This document shows positions 21,238 through 30,723 of a stretch of 64,000 nucleotides of DNA, piece by piece. Source of the stretch: Affinibrenneria salicis (GTDB lineage Bacteria > Pseudomonadota > Gammaproteobacteria > Enterobacterales > Enterobacteriaceae); contig NZ_VYKJ01000005.1 of assembly GCF_008710095.1 (NCBI RefSeq), forward strand, positions 65,375-129,374, written 5' to 3'. The position numbers and the translations under genes were made by a program. How positions within the stretch are numbered: the stretch's first letter is position 1; each line of letters begins with the position of its first letter. The notes under the pieces are model-generated. The model had not been told where the DNA came from and did no database searches. It saw only the letters and a program-made list of their open reading frames with translations.

Positions 21238-22518
21238 ATGTCTGATAAAAAAGTGACGCTTACGCTTGAAGGCAAAGCGCCTATAGAGCTGGATGTCCTG
21301 TCGGGTACGCTCGGACGAGATGAAATAGATATCCGCAGCCTCGGTGCGAAAGGGTTATTTACCTTTGACCCGGGCTTTACCTCCACGGCTTCCTGTGAAT
21401 CAAAAATCACCTATATCGACGGCGAAGAAGGCATTCTGCTGCACCGCGGTTTCCCCATCGACCAACTGGCGGAAAAGTCCACCTATCTGGAAGTCTGCTA
21501 TATCCTGCTGTTCGGCGAAGCTCCCGACAAAGAGCAGTATGAAACCTTCAAGACCACCGTCACGCGCCATACCATGATCCACGAACAGATTACCCGTCTG
21601 TTCCACGGTTTTCGCCGCGACTCGCACCCGATGGCGGTAATGTGCGGCGTGACCGGCGCGCTGGCCGCTTTCTACCACGATTCGCTGGATATCGGCATTG
21701 AACGCCACCGCGAAATCGCCGCTTACCGCCTGCTGTCCAAAATGCCGACGGTGGCGGCCATGTGCTACAAATATTCCATCGGTCAGCCGTTCGTCTATCC
21801 GCGCAACAACCTGTCGTATGCCGGTAACTTCCTGCATATGATGTTTTCCACTCCGTGCGAGGAGTATGAGGTCAATCCGGTGCTGGAGCGCGCCATGGAT
21901 CGTATTCTGATCCTGCACGCCGACCACGAACAGAACGCGTCCACCTCCACGGTGCGCACCGCGGGCTCGTCCGGCGCCAATCCCTTCGCCTGCATCGCGG
22001 CAGGCATTGCCTCCCTGTGGGGACCGGCGCACGGCGGGGCCAACGAGGCCTGCCTGCGGATGCTGGAAGAGATCAACAGCGTTGAGCACATTCCTGAATT
22101 TGTGCGGCGCGCCAAAGATAAAAATGATTCGTTCCGCCTGATGGGCTTCGGTCACCGGGTATATAAGAACTATGACCCGCGCGCCACCGTAATGCGTGAA
22201 ACCTGTCATGAAGTGCTGAAAGAGTTGGGCATGAAGGACAACCTGCTCGAAGTGGCGATGAAGCTGGAACACATCGCGCTGAATGACCCGTACTTTATTG
22301 AGAAGAAACTCTACCCGAACGTGGACTTCTATTCGGGCATCATCCTGAAAGCGATGGGCATTCCGTCCAGCATGTTCACCGTGATCTTCGCCATGGCGCG
22401 TACGGTCGGCTGGATTGCCCACTGGAGCGAGATGCACAACGAAGGTCTCAAGATCGCCCGCCCGCGTCAGCTGTATACCGGCTACAGCCGGCGTGATTTC
22501 AGCTCAGAGCGGGAATAA
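21238..22518 (+). CDS. gltA: Citrate synthase (type II)
   Basis: Condenses acetyl-CoA with oxaloacetate at the entry to the TCA cycle. The 426-residue product is of the NADH-sensitive hexameric type, with the N-terminal beta domain ([13 protein letters not shown]) found in enterobacterial enzymes. The catalytic residues are visible in [10 protein letters not shown] (His), [10 protein letters not shown] (His) and NVDFYSG (Asp). AAGGAG lies 9 bases before the ATG. Monocistronic and divergent from sdhC. Confidence 0.98.
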   Translation: MSDKKVTLTLEGKAPIELDVLSGTLGRDEIDIRSLGAKGLFTFDPGFTSTASCESKITYIDGEEGILLHRGFPIDQLAEKSTYLEVCYILLFGEAPDKEQYETFKTTVTRHTMIHEQITRLFHGFRRDSHPMAVMCGVTGALAAFYHDSLDIGIERHREIAAYRLLSKMPTVAAMCYKYSIGQPFVYPRNNLSYAGNFLHMMFSTPCEEYEVNPVLERAMDRILILHADHEQNASTSTVRTAGSSGANPFACIAAGIASLWGPAHGGANEACLRMLEEINSVEHIPEFVRRAKDKNDSFRLMGFGHRVYKNYDPRATVMRETCHEVLKELGMKDNLLEVAMKLEHIALNDPYFIEKKLYPNVDFYSGIILKAMGIPSSMFTVIFAMARTVGWIAHWSEMHNEGLKIARPRQLYTGYSRRDFSSERE

Positions 22519-22604
22519 TCAACGCTCCGGGCAAAGGCGCGAGGGATCGACGCAACGCCATGGACGGCGTGAAAGCGTGTTTTTCCTCTGCCGCAGTTCC
22601 CCGA

Positions 22605-23396
22605 CTAGCCCTGACAAACCGGGCAGCAAAAAAACGGCCGGCCGGAAAGCTGGCGGCGTTCGATAGGGGCGCCGCAGCGTCGGCATGGCTCACCCTCCCG
22701 ATCAAACACATTGAAACGGAATATCGCGCCATGGTGCCGTTTATCGTCCGTCTGGCCGCGCGTCTGGTAAGACAGGCGCGGCAGGTCCAGTAACGCCTCG
22801 CCCAGGCGCCGCAGTTGGTCCGGGCTGAGATCTTGCGCTTTACGCTGCGGCGCCAGTTGCGCCTGCCAGAGAATTTCAGCCCGCAGATAATTGCCCAGTC
22901 CGGCGATAAACCCCTGATCGAGCAGCAGACCGCCCAGTTGACGGCGGCGAAAACGCGGCAGCAACAGACGCGCCTGCGCCTGCGGCGCGCTAAACGACAT
23001 ATCCAGCGCGTCGGGTCCGAGCCGGGACAGAAACGGATGGGTCGTCAGCGTCTCCTCGTTCAGCATCGCAATGTCGGAGGCGCTGTACAGCAAGACAGCT
23101 TGCTGACCGGCGACCAGCCTGACGCGTAAATCGCGCTGAGTGTCGGGGATAGCGCCGGTGTCGGCCACCCGCCATAAACCGTACAGCTGATTATGGCTGT
23201 ACAGCACAAGCCCGCCGGAAAAGTGCGTCAACAAAGCCTTGCCGCGGGTTTCAAGGCGCGTCACGCTCTGCCCGGTCAACCCGGCCTGATAGATTTTCAG
23301 CGCCGGAAAGGCGAACCATACCTCTGTGAGCGTTTTGCCCTGCAGCGCCTCAGCCAGTTTATCGGCCGCACGCCGAATTTCCGGACCTTCCGGCAT
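22605..23396 (-). CDS. nei: Endonuclease VIII (DNA glycosylase/AP lyase)
   Basis: Base-excision repair enzyme that removes oxidised pyrimidines and nicks the backbone. The 263-residue product keeps the catalytic N-terminus MPEGPE (Pro2, Glu3), Lys53 in ETRGKALL, and the C-terminal zinc finger with CRRCG and CCPVC. Length and sequence match E. coli Nei. Its ribosome-binding site and first ~40 coding bases belong to a 169-bp unit repeated twice more upstream, an oddity described separately. The end is convergent with gltA. Confidence 0.97.
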   Translation of the reverse strand: MPEGPEIRRAADKLAEALQGKTLTEVWFAFPALKIYQAGLTGQSVTRLETRGKALLTHFSGGLVLYSHNQLYGLWRVADTGAIPDTQRDLRVRLVAGQQAVLLYSASDIAMLNEETLTTHPFLSRLGPDALDMSFSAPQAQARLLLPRFRRRQLGGLLLDQGFIAGLGNYLRAEILWQAQLAPQRKAQDLSPDQLRRLGEALLDLPRLSYQTRGQTDDKRHHGAIFRFNVFDREGEPCRRCGAPIERRQLSGRPFFCCPVCQG

Positions 23397-23478
23397 CCTA
23401 TGCTCCTTATCGTTTTCTCGTCGACAAGCGATCGCCGCCGCTCATCGTCACCACCGCGTTTTTCTCAACCGCCACGCC

Positions 23479-23565
23479 TCACTTTCGCCCGCCGGGCGGC
23501 CGGCGGTCCGCCTTATCAGGCCGCATATTTATCGGCCGCGCGCCGAATTCCGCACCTTCCGGCAT
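23479..23565 (-). CDS. Short ORF created by nei-start repeat copy 2
   Basis: A 28-codon frame starting MPEGAEFGARPINMRPDK, beginning with a copy of the nei start region and closing with TGA at 23479 before the true nei start. The ribosome-binding site is weaker than in the other copies (AAGAAGC rather than AAGGAGC). It has no catalytic content: Glu3 is kept but the next residues diverge. Probably a by-product of duplication; translation is not shown. Confidence 0.3.
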   Translation of the reverse strand: MPEGAEFGARPINMRPDKADRRPPGGRK

Positions 23566-23647
23566 CCTTTGCTTCTTATCGTCTTCTCGCCGACAAGCGA
23601 TCGCCGCCGCTCATCGTCACCACCGCGTTTTTCTCAACCGCCACGCT

Positions 23648-23734
23648 TCACGTTCGCCCGCCGGGCGGCCGGCGGTCCGCCTTATCAGGCCGCATATTTA
23701 TCGGCCGCGCGCCGAATTCCGCACCTTCCGGCAT
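23648..23734 (-). CDS. Short ORF created by nei-start repeat copy 3
   Basis: A second 28-codon frame, nearly identical to the one in copy 2 and preceded by the same AAGGAGCATAGG as nei itself. It ends in TGA just upstream of copy 2. If transcribed with nei it would be an upstream ORF competing for ribosomes; whether it is used is unknown. Confidence 0.3.
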   Translation of the reverse strand: MPEGAEFGARPINMRPDKADRRPPGGRT

Positions 23735-23855
23735 CCTATGCTCCTTATCGTTTTCTCGTCGACAAGCGATCGCCGCCGCTCATCGTTACCACCGCGTTTT
23801 TCTCAACCGCCACACGCCTCACGCCCGCCCGCCGGGCGGCCGGCGGTCCGCCTTA

Positions 23856-24749
23856 TCAGGCGCGCAGCGCAGCCCGCAGGTAGCCGCCATGCTGCTCCAG
23901 GCGCCGGCGGGCTTCCTGCGCATCAATGCCGCTCAGCACCATCAGGATGGCCGGCTTCGCTTCGTAATCCGTCTGGTCGAGCGCGTGCCGCGCCTCTTCG
24001 GGCGTCACGCCGGTCGCCTCCGTTACAATACGACAGGCGCGATCGACCAGCTTCACATTGGTGGCTTTCACGTCGACCATCAGGTTCTGGTACACCTTGC
24101 CCAGTTTAACCATCACGCCGGTGGACAACATGTTCAGCACCAGTTTCTGCGCCGTTCCCGATTTAAGCCGCGTGGAGCCGGTCAGCGCTTCCGGACCGAC
24201 CAGCGGAGAAATAGCAATGGCCGCCGCGCCGGCGATGGGCGAAGCCGGGTTGCAGGAGATCGCCGCGGTCCGGCAGCCCAGCATACGCGCGTAACGCAGC
24301 CCGCCGATGACATAAGGCGTGCGCCCCGAGGCCGCCAGCCCCACCACCATATCCCGCTCCGTCAGCGTCAACGCCTGCAGATCGCGCCGGCCGAGATTTT
24401 CATCGTCCTCCGCGCCTTCCACCGCGCGCAGCAGCGCGTCCGGCCCGCCGGCGATCAGGCCAATCACCCGTCCGTGCGGAACGCCGAAGGTCGGCGGACA
24501 CTCCGCCGCATCCAGCACGCCCAGACGTCCGCTGGTGCCGGCCCCCATGTAGATCAGTCGGCCGCCGGCCTGTAGCGACGCCGTCGCCGCATCGATCGCC
24601 TGCGCCACCTGCGGCAACGTCAGACGCACCGCCGGCGCGACCATATCGTCCTGCTGATTCAGACGCGTTACCAGTTCAAGCGTAGAGAGCGTATCCAGAT
24701 CCATGGTTTCCGGATTACGCATTTCAGAAATTAATGAAGACAGATTCAT
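23856..24749 (-). CDS. murQ: N-acetylmuramic acid 6-phosphate etherase
   Basis: Cleaves the lactyl ether of MurNAc-6-phosphate to GlcNAc-6-phosphate and lactate in cell-wall recycling. The ATG at 24749 gives 297 residues, close to the 298 of E. coli; a start 10 codons earlier is possible. The SIS domain shows [20 protein letters not shown] near 65-85, [13 protein letters not shown] and [20 protein letters not shown]. It is divergent from an RpiR-family regulator with a double operator between them. No murP transporter is present in the window. The product feeds into the nag pathway encoded at 40974-46911. Confidence 0.95.
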   Translation of the reverse strand: MNLSSLISEMRNPETMDLDTLSTLELVTRLNQQDDMVAPAVRLTLPQVAQAIDAATASLQAGGRLIYMGAGTSGRLGVLDAAECPPTFGVPHGRVIGLIAGGPDALLRAVEGAEDDENLGRRDLQALTLTERDMVVGLAASGRTPYVIGGLRYARMLGCRTAAISCNPASPIAGAAAIAISPLVGPEALTGSTRLKSGTAQKLVLNMLSTGVMVKLGKVYQNLMVDVKATNVKLVDRACRIVTEATGVTPEEARHALDQTDYEAKPAILMVLSGIDAQEARRRLEQHGGYLRAALRA

Positions 24750-24760
24750 CGCACCGCCAA

Positions 24761-24809
24761 AGAATAATTTATTCAACAAACCGGCCCTAATACTGGAATA
24801 AATTATTCT
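24761..24809. promoter_or_regulatory. Double operator between murQ and the RpiR-family regulator
   Basis: AGAATAATTTATTC (24761-24774) and GAATAAATTATTCT (24796-24809) form a perfect 14-bp inverted repeat with a 21-bp spacer. Each arm is itself almost palindromic (GAATA-N3-TATTC), so there are two like sites with centres 34 bp apart, about three helical turns. The position just before murQ and within the divergent promoter region fits an operator for the adjacent SIS-domain regulator. Confidence 0.7.
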
Positions 24810-24948
24810 ATCGTGCGAGAGTTATTTGTTTGTTTTCTCATCGGATCGCATTCCAATACGACGAACGCCGCAGTGAGCGCTGTCCTCGCGTCTGCAATCT
24901 GAAGGACCAGAGGGAAGCATGAAATATCGCCCCGCACCGGAGAATGAC

Positions 24949-25797
24949 ATGAATTGCCTGCTTCGCATCCAGCAGCGGTACGCGACGCTGGCGCAGAATG
25001 AGCGCAAGCTGGCCGACTTTCTGCTGGCCCAATCCGAACGCGCGCGCCACCTCAGCTCATCGAAGCTGGCCCAGGCGGCCGGCGTCAGCCAGTCTGCCGT
25101 GGTTAAGTTCGCCCAAAAGCTGGGCTACTCCGGCTTTCCGGCGCTCAGGATGTCGCTGAGCGACACGCCGAGCGCGCTCCCGTCGGAGCCCGCGATTACC
25201 CTGCATAACCATATTCTGAGCGACGATACGCTGCAAATCGTCGGCGAAAAACTGCTGCACGAAAAACAGGCGGCGCTGCGCGCCACGCTGGATATCAACA
25301 GCGAAGATCGCCTGCTGCAAGCGCTGGCGATGCTGAAGCAGGCGCGCCGGGTCGTATTAATCGGGATGGGAACGTCCGGCCTGGCGGCCAAAGATTTCGC
25401 CTGGAAGCTGCTGAAGATCGGCATGCTGGCCGTGGCGGAAGCGGATATGCACGCATCGCTGTCGCTGATGCAGGCGCTGACGGAAGAAGATCTGTTGATT
25501 GCGCTGTCGTATAGCGGAGAAAGGCGCGAGATTTTGCTGGCGGCGCAGGAAGCTCAGCGCGCCGGCGCTAAGGTGCTGGCGCTGACCGGTTTTTCGCCCA
25601 ATCGCCTGCAGCAGCAGGCCGATCTGGCGCTGTATACCGTGGCGGAAGAGATGGTGACGCGCAGCGCGGCCATCGCCTCGACTACCGCGCAGTTGGCCAT
25701 CACCGACCTGTTGTTTATGGCGCTGATCCAGCGCGACGTGGAACATGCCCCTGAGCGCATTCGCCACAGCGAGGCGCTGATTAAAAAGCTGGTGTAG
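24949..25797 (+). CDS. RpiR/MurR-family transcriptional regulator
   Basis: Likely sugar-phosphate-responsive repressor of murQ. An N-terminal RpiR helix-turn-helix (about residues 5-75, with LAQAAGVSQSAVVKFAQKLGYSGFPALR) is followed by a SIS domain (about 115-260) with VVLIGMGTSGLAAKDFAWKL and IALSYSGERREI. Similarity to E. coli MurR is clear in the HTH and SIS regions, so the inducer may be MurNAc-6-phosphate. The start is uncertain: ATG at 24919 gives 292 residues, ATG at 24949 (MNCLLRIQQRY) gives 282 and begins where the family domain starts. No strong ribosome-binding site decides between them. Confidence 0.88.
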   Translation: MNCLLRIQQRYATLAQNERKLADFLLAQSERARHLSSSKLAQAAGVSQSAVVKFAQKLGYSGFPALRMSLSDTPSALPSEPAITLHNHILSDDTLQIVGEKLLHEKQAALRATLDINSEDRLLQALAMLKQARRVVLIGMGTSGLAAKDFAWKLLKIGMLAVAEADMHASLSLMQALTEEDLLIALSYSGERREILLAAQEAQRAGAKVLALTGFSPNRLQQQADLALYTVAEEMVTRSAAIASTTAQLAITDLLFMALIQRDVEHAPERIRHSEALIKKLV

Positions 25798-25859
25798 CCG
25801 ACCGGCAGGTCATCGGCCGGCGATACGGATCGGGTCCGCCAAACGCCGGCCCGGGAACA

Positions 25860-26789
25860 TCAATAATCACGCAGCCGCCACGCCAGCTGTTCAAGATAAT
25901 TTTCCTGCTCGCGCGCCGCCTGATGAGCCTCCTCCAGCGAACAGCGCACAAAATGGAGCGGTTCGCCCAGCCGGATCTGCGCCAGGTGGTAAAGATCGGC
26001 CTCAATCACGCAGGCGATGCGCGGATAGCCGCCGGTGGTCTGCGCGTCCGACATCAGCACAATCGGCTGACCATTGTGCGGCACCTGCACCACCCCCGGC
26101 AGCAGACCGTGCGAATACATTTCGCGCCGCGTCGTCCGCGTCAGCTCACCGCCCTGCAGCCGGTAGCCCATACGGTTGCTCTGCGGATTAAGCTGCCACG
26201 GTGTGCGCCAGAACGCGTCCTGCGACTCGCGCGTGAACTCCGAATACTCCGGCCCCTCCAGCGCCCGAATGCGGTTGCCGAACAGCAATTGCTTCACGCC
26301 GCACTGCATACGCGGCATACGCTGCGGCTTGCCGGCCTTCAACGGATCGCCGTCCGCCAGCAGTCGCCCCTTAAGTCCGCCGAAGCCCGCCTTCAGATCG
26401 GTGCTGCGCGACCCCAGCGCTTCCGGCACCGCGACGCCGCCCGATATCGCCAGATAGCTGCGCATACCGTGTCGCGGCGTCCTGAGCGTGATCGTCTGCC
26501 CCGGCCGGACGGCGAAGCGCCAGCCGGTCCACAGCGGTTTGTCGTCCAGCATGGCATCGCAGTCCGCGCCGGTTAACGCCACCCAACCCGGCGCGTTGAT
26601 CCGCGCGATAAATTGCCCGAGGGTAATCTCCAGCGCCGCCGCCCCGGCGTCGTTGCCCACCAGCAGATTCGCCATTTTCAGCGCGGGCAAATCAAGCGCG
26701 CCGGACTGGCTGATCCCCAGACGACGAAAGCCGGTCCGGCCGCCGTCCTGCACCGAGGTATAGATACCGGCACGTAAAATCTTCAGCAT
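25860..26789 (-). CDS. pxpC: 5-oxoprolinase subunit PxpC
   Basis: Biotin-carboxyltransferase-like subunit (KipA type) of the ATP-dependent 5-oxoprolinase PxpABC, which opens pyroglutamate to glutamate. The 309-residue product has the family start [20 protein letters not shown], the mid motif [13 protein letters not shown] and the C-terminal [13 protein letters not shown]. It overlaps pxpB by 7 bases. The E. coli operon continues with pxpA (ybgL), but here the next gene is the convergent RpiR regulator and no pxpA is seen. Confidence 0.95.
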   Translation of the reverse strand: MLKILRAGIYTSVQDGGRTGFRRLGISQSGALDLPALKMANLLVGNDAGAAALEITLGQFIARINAPGWVALTGADCDAMLDDKPLWTGWRFAVRPGQTITLRTPRHGMRSYLAISGGVAVPEALGSRSTDLKAGFGGLKGRLLADGDPLKAGKPQRMPRMQCGVKQLLFGNRIRALEGPEYSEFTRESQDAFWRTPWQLNPQSNRMGYRLQGGELTRTTRREMYSHGLLPGVVQVPHNGQPIVLMSDAQTTGGYPRIACVIEADLYHLAQIRLGEPLHFVRCSLEEAHQAAREQENYLEQLAWRLRDY

Positions 26790-27439
26790 ATGCCCTCCCG
26801 CTGAGGCACAAAGCGAATGTTATCGCCGGGACGCAGCAACGTAGGCGGCATGGTGTCCGGCGTAAATAACGCCAGCGAAGTACGGCCGATTAACTGCCAG
26901 CCGCCGGGCGTCGCCAGCGGGTAGATGCCGGTCACCCCTCCGCCGATGCCAACCGAGCCGGCCGGAACCTGAATGCGCGGTTCGGCGCGGCGCGGCGTGT
27001 GCAAATTTTCCGGCAGCCCGCCCAGATAGGCGAACCCCGGCTGGAAACCGAGAAAGTAGACCACATACTGCGCGGCGGAGTGACACTCCACCAGTTGATG
27101 CTCGCTCATGTCATGGTGCTGCGCCACCCAGGCCAGATCGGGCCCCTGATCGCCGCCATACACCACCGGAATATCGATGTCTCTGGCCTCCGGCTCGATC
27201 GACTCGCTCGCCTCCCACCAGCTTTGCAGCCACTCAGCGGCGCCGGACGCCATCGCGCGCGGGTGCGCCAGCAGCACCGTCAGGTTATTCATGCCGGGAA
27301 TGGTCTCCAGCACATCCTGATGATGAGTCAGCCGTTCGGCCAGCCCCCAGATGCGCCGCTGACTGATCAGCGACATCGGCGGCGCCAGTTCCAGCACCAC
27401 CGCGCGTTCACCTAACAGATAACACCTTGCACGTTGCAA
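26783..27439 (-). CDS. pxpB: 5-oxoprolinase subunit PxpB
   Basis: KipI-like partner of PxpC in 5-oxoproline hydrolysis. The frame is open 25 codons further upstream, but a perfect AGGAGG lies 7 bases before a TTG at 27439. From that codon the protein reads [18 protein letters not shown] and has 218 residues, exactly as in E. coli. The signatures [17 protein letters not shown] and [20 protein letters not shown] are present. It lies 74 bp after ybgI. Confidence 0.95.
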   Translation of the reverse strand: MQRARCYLLGERAVVLELAPPMSLISQRRIWGLAERLTHHQDVLETIPGMNNLTVLLAHPRAMASGAAEWLQSWWEASESIEPEARDIDIPVVYGGDQGPDLAWVAQHHDMSEHQLVECHSAAQYVVYFLGFQPGFAYLGGLPENLHTPRRAEPRIQVPAGSVGIGGGVTGIYPLATPGGWQLIGRTSLALFTPDTMPPTLLRPGDNIRFVPQREGIC

Positions 27440-27513
27440 TAGATATCCTCCTGCACCACGTTGCAATACTCCGGCGGAATCGACGGCAGGCCGCCGCCGC
27501 GTCCCTCCGGCCA

Positions 27514-28257
27514 TCAGGCCGGGTTGGGAATATCAATAAAGGTCACGTCAAAACCATGCTGCTGCGCCAGCCATTCACCGAGCGCCCGAATGCCGCCGCG
27601 CTCGGTGGCATGGTGGCCGGCGGCGTAAAAATGCAGGCCCATTTCGCGGGCGATATGGATCGTCTGCTCAGATACTTCGCCGGTAATGAACGCATCCACG
27701 CCGAAGCGGGCCGCCTGTTCAATAAATCCCTGACCGCCGCCGGTGCACCAGGCCAGGCGCTTAATCTGCCGCGGACCCGCGTCGCCGCAGTGCAGCACCT
27801 GGCGCGCCAGCCGTTGTTCCAGCCGCTCGCGTAGCGCGACGTCGCTTAATGCCTCGGGCAACGTGCCCCAGGGCACCAATGGCTCGACCTCGCCCTGTAC
27901 CTCGACGCCCAGCAGCGCCGCCAGGCAGGCATTGTTGCCGAGCTGCGGATGCGCGTCCAGCGGCAGATGGTAACCATATAAATTAATGTCGTGCAGCAGC
28001 AGCGTTTTTAACCGGTTACGTTTCATACCGCGTACCAGCGGCGACTCGTTCTTCCAGAAATAGCCATGGTGAACCAGCACCGCATCGGCCTGTCGGGCCA
28101 CCGCCGCATCCAGCAGCGCCTGCGAGGCCGTTACGCCGGTGACAATCCGCCGCACCTGCTCCCGACCTTCCACCTGTAGTCCGTTCGGCGCATAGTCCTG
28201 AAAAGCGGATACATTAAGCAGATGATTAATCAGCTGTTCCAGTTCGCTGTTACGCAT
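27514..28257 (-). CDS. ybgI: NIF3-family metal-binding protein YbgI
   Basis: NIF3 / GTP cyclohydrolase 1 type 2 homologue; forms a toroidal hexamer with a dinuclear metal site in E. coli, cellular role unsettled. The 247-residue product equals the E. coli length. Metal-ligand motifs are visible: LVHHGYFW (near 62-70), [10 protein letters not shown] (near 94-103) and [11 protein letters not shown] near 215. It starts 18 bp after phrB and continues into pxpB. Confidence 0.96.
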   Translation of the reverse strand: MRNSELEQLINHLLNVSAFQDYAPNGLQVEGREQVRRIVTGVTASQALLDAAVARQADAVLVHHGYFWKNESPLVRGMKRNRLKTLLLHDINLYGYHLPLDAHPQLGNNACLAALLGVEVQGEVEPLVPWGTLPEALSDVALRERLEQRLARQVLHCGDAGPRQIKRLAWCTGGGQGFIEQAARFGVDAFITGEVSEQTIHIAREMGLHFYAAGHHATERGGIRALGEWLAQQHGFDVTFIDIPNPA

Positions 28258-28275
28258 TATTATCTTCGCTCTCTG

Positions 28276-29718
28276 TTATTCATTATCGCCGGCGGGGGCG
28301 CCTTTCGCCGCTTCAAACGCCGCCAGCGTGTTTTGCCGCGCCAGCCGGTGATCGACAATGGGCACAGGGTAATCCAGACGCTGCTGCCGGCGCTCCGCCC
28401 AGCGCTGAGGCTGATGGATCTCCGCGCCGGGGATTGCGGCCAGCTCCGGCAACCAGCGGCGAATAAACTCGCCCTGCGGATCGAACCGTTCGCCCTGAGT
28501 CTGCGGATTAAAAATACGAAACCAGGGCGCCGCATCCGTTCCGGTTGAGGCCGACCACTGCCAACCGCCGTTATTGGCGGCCAGATCGCCATCCAGCAAC
28601 TGTGACATAAAATAACGTTCCCCCGCGCGCCAGTCGATCAATAAGTCTTTCACCAGAAAGCTGGCGCAGATCATCCGCAGGCGATTATGCATCCAGCCGG
28701 TCTGATTCATCTGGCGCATCCCCGCGTCGACGATCGGATAGCCGGTTTCGCCGCGCTGCCAGGCCAATAAATCCTGCTGGCTCCCGCTCCAGCGCACCCG
28801 ATCCGTCCAGCCGATAAACGGCCGGTGCCGGCACAGCGCCGGCCAGGCAACCAGCAGGTGGCGATAAAACTCGCGCCACAGCAACTCGTTCAGCCAGGTA
28901 AAGGCCCCGCCCTCGCGTCGTTCGAGCACGTCGGGGCATTCGGCCAGCAAACGGCAAAAGCACTGGCGCACCGAAATCGCGCCGATCGCCAGATAGGGCG
29001 ACAGCTGACTGGTGGCGGACAACGCCGGCAGATCCCGATCCTGATGATAACGCATCACCTGTTCACGGCAAAAGCGCCGCAGCCGTTGCAGAGCCTCCTG
29101 CTCGCCGGGTGGAAAATCGGCGCCGGGCGGCAGTTGCGGATAGCTGAACGGCGTCAGCGCCGGCAGATCGGTCAGCGGCGCGCTCCCGCGCGCGGCCGGG
29201 GCCGGACGGCAGCGAATATCCAGTTGCTGCAGATGTCGCAGACAGGCCTGGCGAAACGGCGTGAACACCTTGTACATCTCGCCCTTCCCGGTCACCACGC
29301 TGCCGGGCGCCAGCAGTACGCCGTCGTCAAATCCCTGACAGTCCACAGCGGACGCCAGCCGTTCGACCAGCCGCCGATCGCGCCGGCGTTCGTTCAGCTC
29401 ATACTGACGGTTATAAAATAAGCGCGTTACCTGCTGCCGACGGCAAAAATCGACCAGCCAGTCAACCGAGGCGTTGAAATCGGCGCATTGATGATAATGC
29501 AACGCGATCCCCTTCCCGGCCAGCGCCTGCTGAAGCTGCGTCAGGCTGGCGTGGATCAACGCCGCCTGACGCGGCGCCATATCGTGCTCCTGCCATTGCT
29601 GAGGCGTGGCCAGATAGACGGCGATCGTTCTCGCCTGCGGATCCTGACAGGCCGCGTCCAGCGCGGCGTTATCCGTTATGCGCAGATCGTTGCGGAACCA
29701 GACCAGATGGGTTGTCAT
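28276..29718 (-). CDS. phrB: Deoxyribodipyrimidine photolyase
   Basis: Blue-light enzyme that splits cyclobutane pyrimidine dimers. The 480-residue product has the N-terminal antenna-binding alpha/beta domain (TTHLVWFRNDLRITDNAAL) and the C-terminal FAD domain with WLNELLWREFYRHLL, GETGYPIVDAGMRQM and NNGGWQWSASTGTDAAPWFRIFNP. The three-tryptophan electron-transfer chain region is intact. It follows the DUF1722 gene by 25 bp, the same pairing as ybgA-phr in E. coli. Confidence 0.97.
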   Translation of the reverse strand: MTTHLVWFRNDLRITDNAALDAACQDPQARTIAVYLATPQQWQEHDMAPRQAALIHASLTQLQQALAGKGIALHYHQCADFNASVDWLVDFCRRQQVTRLFYNRQYELNERRRDRRLVERLASAVDCQGFDDGVLLAPGSVVTGKGEMYKVFTPFRQACLRHLQQLDIRCRPAPAARGSAPLTDLPALTPFSYPQLPPGADFPPGEQEALQRLRRFCREQVMRYHQDRDLPALSATSQLSPYLAIGAISVRQCFCRLLAECPDVLERREGGAFTWLNELLWREFYRHLLVAWPALCRHRPFIGWTDRVRWSGSQQDLLAWQRGETGYPIVDAGMRQMNQTGWMHNRLRMICASFLVKDLLIDWRAGERYFMSQLLDGDLAANNGGWQWSASTGTDAAPWFRIFNPQTQGERFDPQGEFIRRWLPELAAIPGAEIHQPQRWAERRQQRLDYPVPIVDHRLARQNTLAAFEAAKGAPAGDNE

Positions 29719-29743
29719 TGCGCCACCTTATTGAATAAAAATA

Positions 29744-30466
29744 TCACGCCGATTGCTCCAGAAAAGGATGGAAGTAGCGCTGTTGCGCCAGCCAGGGGTC
29801 GGGATATAGCGCCATGTAACCACGCAGCAGCGCCATCGGCGCGGCCCTCGGCTGCAATCCCCGGCGGTAGTCATCAATGGTGCGCGTCAGTTCCTGCCGC
29901 TGCTCGCTGCTGAGCTGCGGGCGGAAATAGCCCTGCACATGCATCAGCACATTAGTGTGGTTGCGCCGGGTAGTACGGTGCGCCATCAGCGACATCAGCC
30001 GCAGGCGATACTCTTGCGCATAATCGTCGAGCGACGGCCGCTGCGCCATTGCGCCGACAAAAGGCCCCAGCGTACGGTACTCCGGCTGCGAGTGCGCCAG
30101 CAACACCAGCTTGTAGCGGCTGTGAAACGCCATCAGCGCGCCGCGCGACAGCGTCTGCCGGCACAGCAGATTGAATTCATACAGCGCGCACACCCGGGCG
30201 ATAAAATGGCGGCAAGCCGCTTCGTCGCCCCATTCCGCGGCGTCGAGACGCGGCAGCCACGGGCAACGCAGCTCGCACAGCGCCGCCGTCTCTTCCGCGC
30301 CGTCCGCCACCAGCAGGCCGCATAAATCGCGCAGCGCGGCGTCATCCGCCCCATCGCGGGTTATCGGACGGCCGACGAAACAACCCGGCCAGAGCGCGCC
30401 GTCGGCGGCCAGGGCGGGCATAGTCTCTGAGTTCACTATCCCCAGAGGAATAGAATATTGGGTCAT
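29744..30466 (-). CDS. ybgA: DUF1722 protein, YbgA-like with extra N-terminal region
   Basis: Conserved protein of unknown function, often next to photolyase. The ATG at 30466 follows AGAGGAG and gives 240 residues. From about residue 95 on, the sequence matches E. coli YbgA: LSRGALMAFHSRYKLVLLAHSQP, NHTNVLMHVQGYFRPQLS, MALYPDPWLAQQRYF. The first ~95 residues (MTQYSIPLGIVNSETM...) have no counterpart in the 169-residue E. coli protein. Many relatives carry a DUF523 domain there, and this region could be a degraded version, but its usual cysteine pattern is not evident. Confidence 0.85.
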   Translation of the reverse strand: MTQYSIPLGIVNSETMPALAADGALWPGCFVGRPITRDGADDAALRDLCGLLVADGAEETAALCELRCPWLPRLDAAEWGDEAACRHFIARVCALYEFNLLCRQTLSRGALMAFHSRYKLVLLAHSQPEYRTLGPFVGAMAQRPSLDDYAQEYRLRLMSLMAHRTTRRNHTNVLMHVQGYFRPQLSSEQRQELTRTIDDYRRGLQPRAAPMALLRGYMALYPDPWLAQQRYFHPFLEQSA

Positions 30467-30723
30467 CGGTTCTGTTCTCCTCTGTCGTTTCAATAGCATA
30501 GCGGATTTAACGGCGCACCATGCAATCTTGCGCGAAGAAAAAGCGCGGCGAATGGCGCAGCCGCTGAGACGAGCGGTCACGACGGGCTGTATGCCGGGGG
30601 AGGTACGAGCAATTGAAACGCGGCGCGACAAAACGCAGCCGGAACAAAAACAGAAAAAGAGAAGGATTCGCCGTCAGAGCGACAGCCCTGAGGCTGACGC
30701 CTCAGGCAACGCGCCGCGCGCCA

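Larger units (their letters stand above)
23358..23861. repeat. Three tandem copies of a ~169-bp unit between nei and murQ
   Basis: The same ~169-bp block occurs three times: landmark GACAAGCGATCGCCG starts at 23423, 23592 and 23761, exactly 169 bp apart. TTTATCGGCCGC starts at 23358, 23528 and 23697. CCTTATCAGG starts at 23511, 23680 and 23851. Each unit holds, read on the minus strand, the murQ stop region, a hairpin CCGCCGG-GCGG-CCGGCGG (23489-23506, 23658-23675, 23829-23846), a spacer, a ribosome-binding site with ATG (23396, 23565, 23734) and the first codons of nei. Copies 2 and 3 share GAATTCCGCACC where the true nei has GAATTTCCGGACC. Confidence 0.92.

Noticed and set aside
23465..23860. 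REP/BIME element at nei-murQ
   Set aside because: The hairpin with nearby CTTATCAGG looks REP-like, but the repetition is explained by tandem duplication of a local unit including nei coding sequence.
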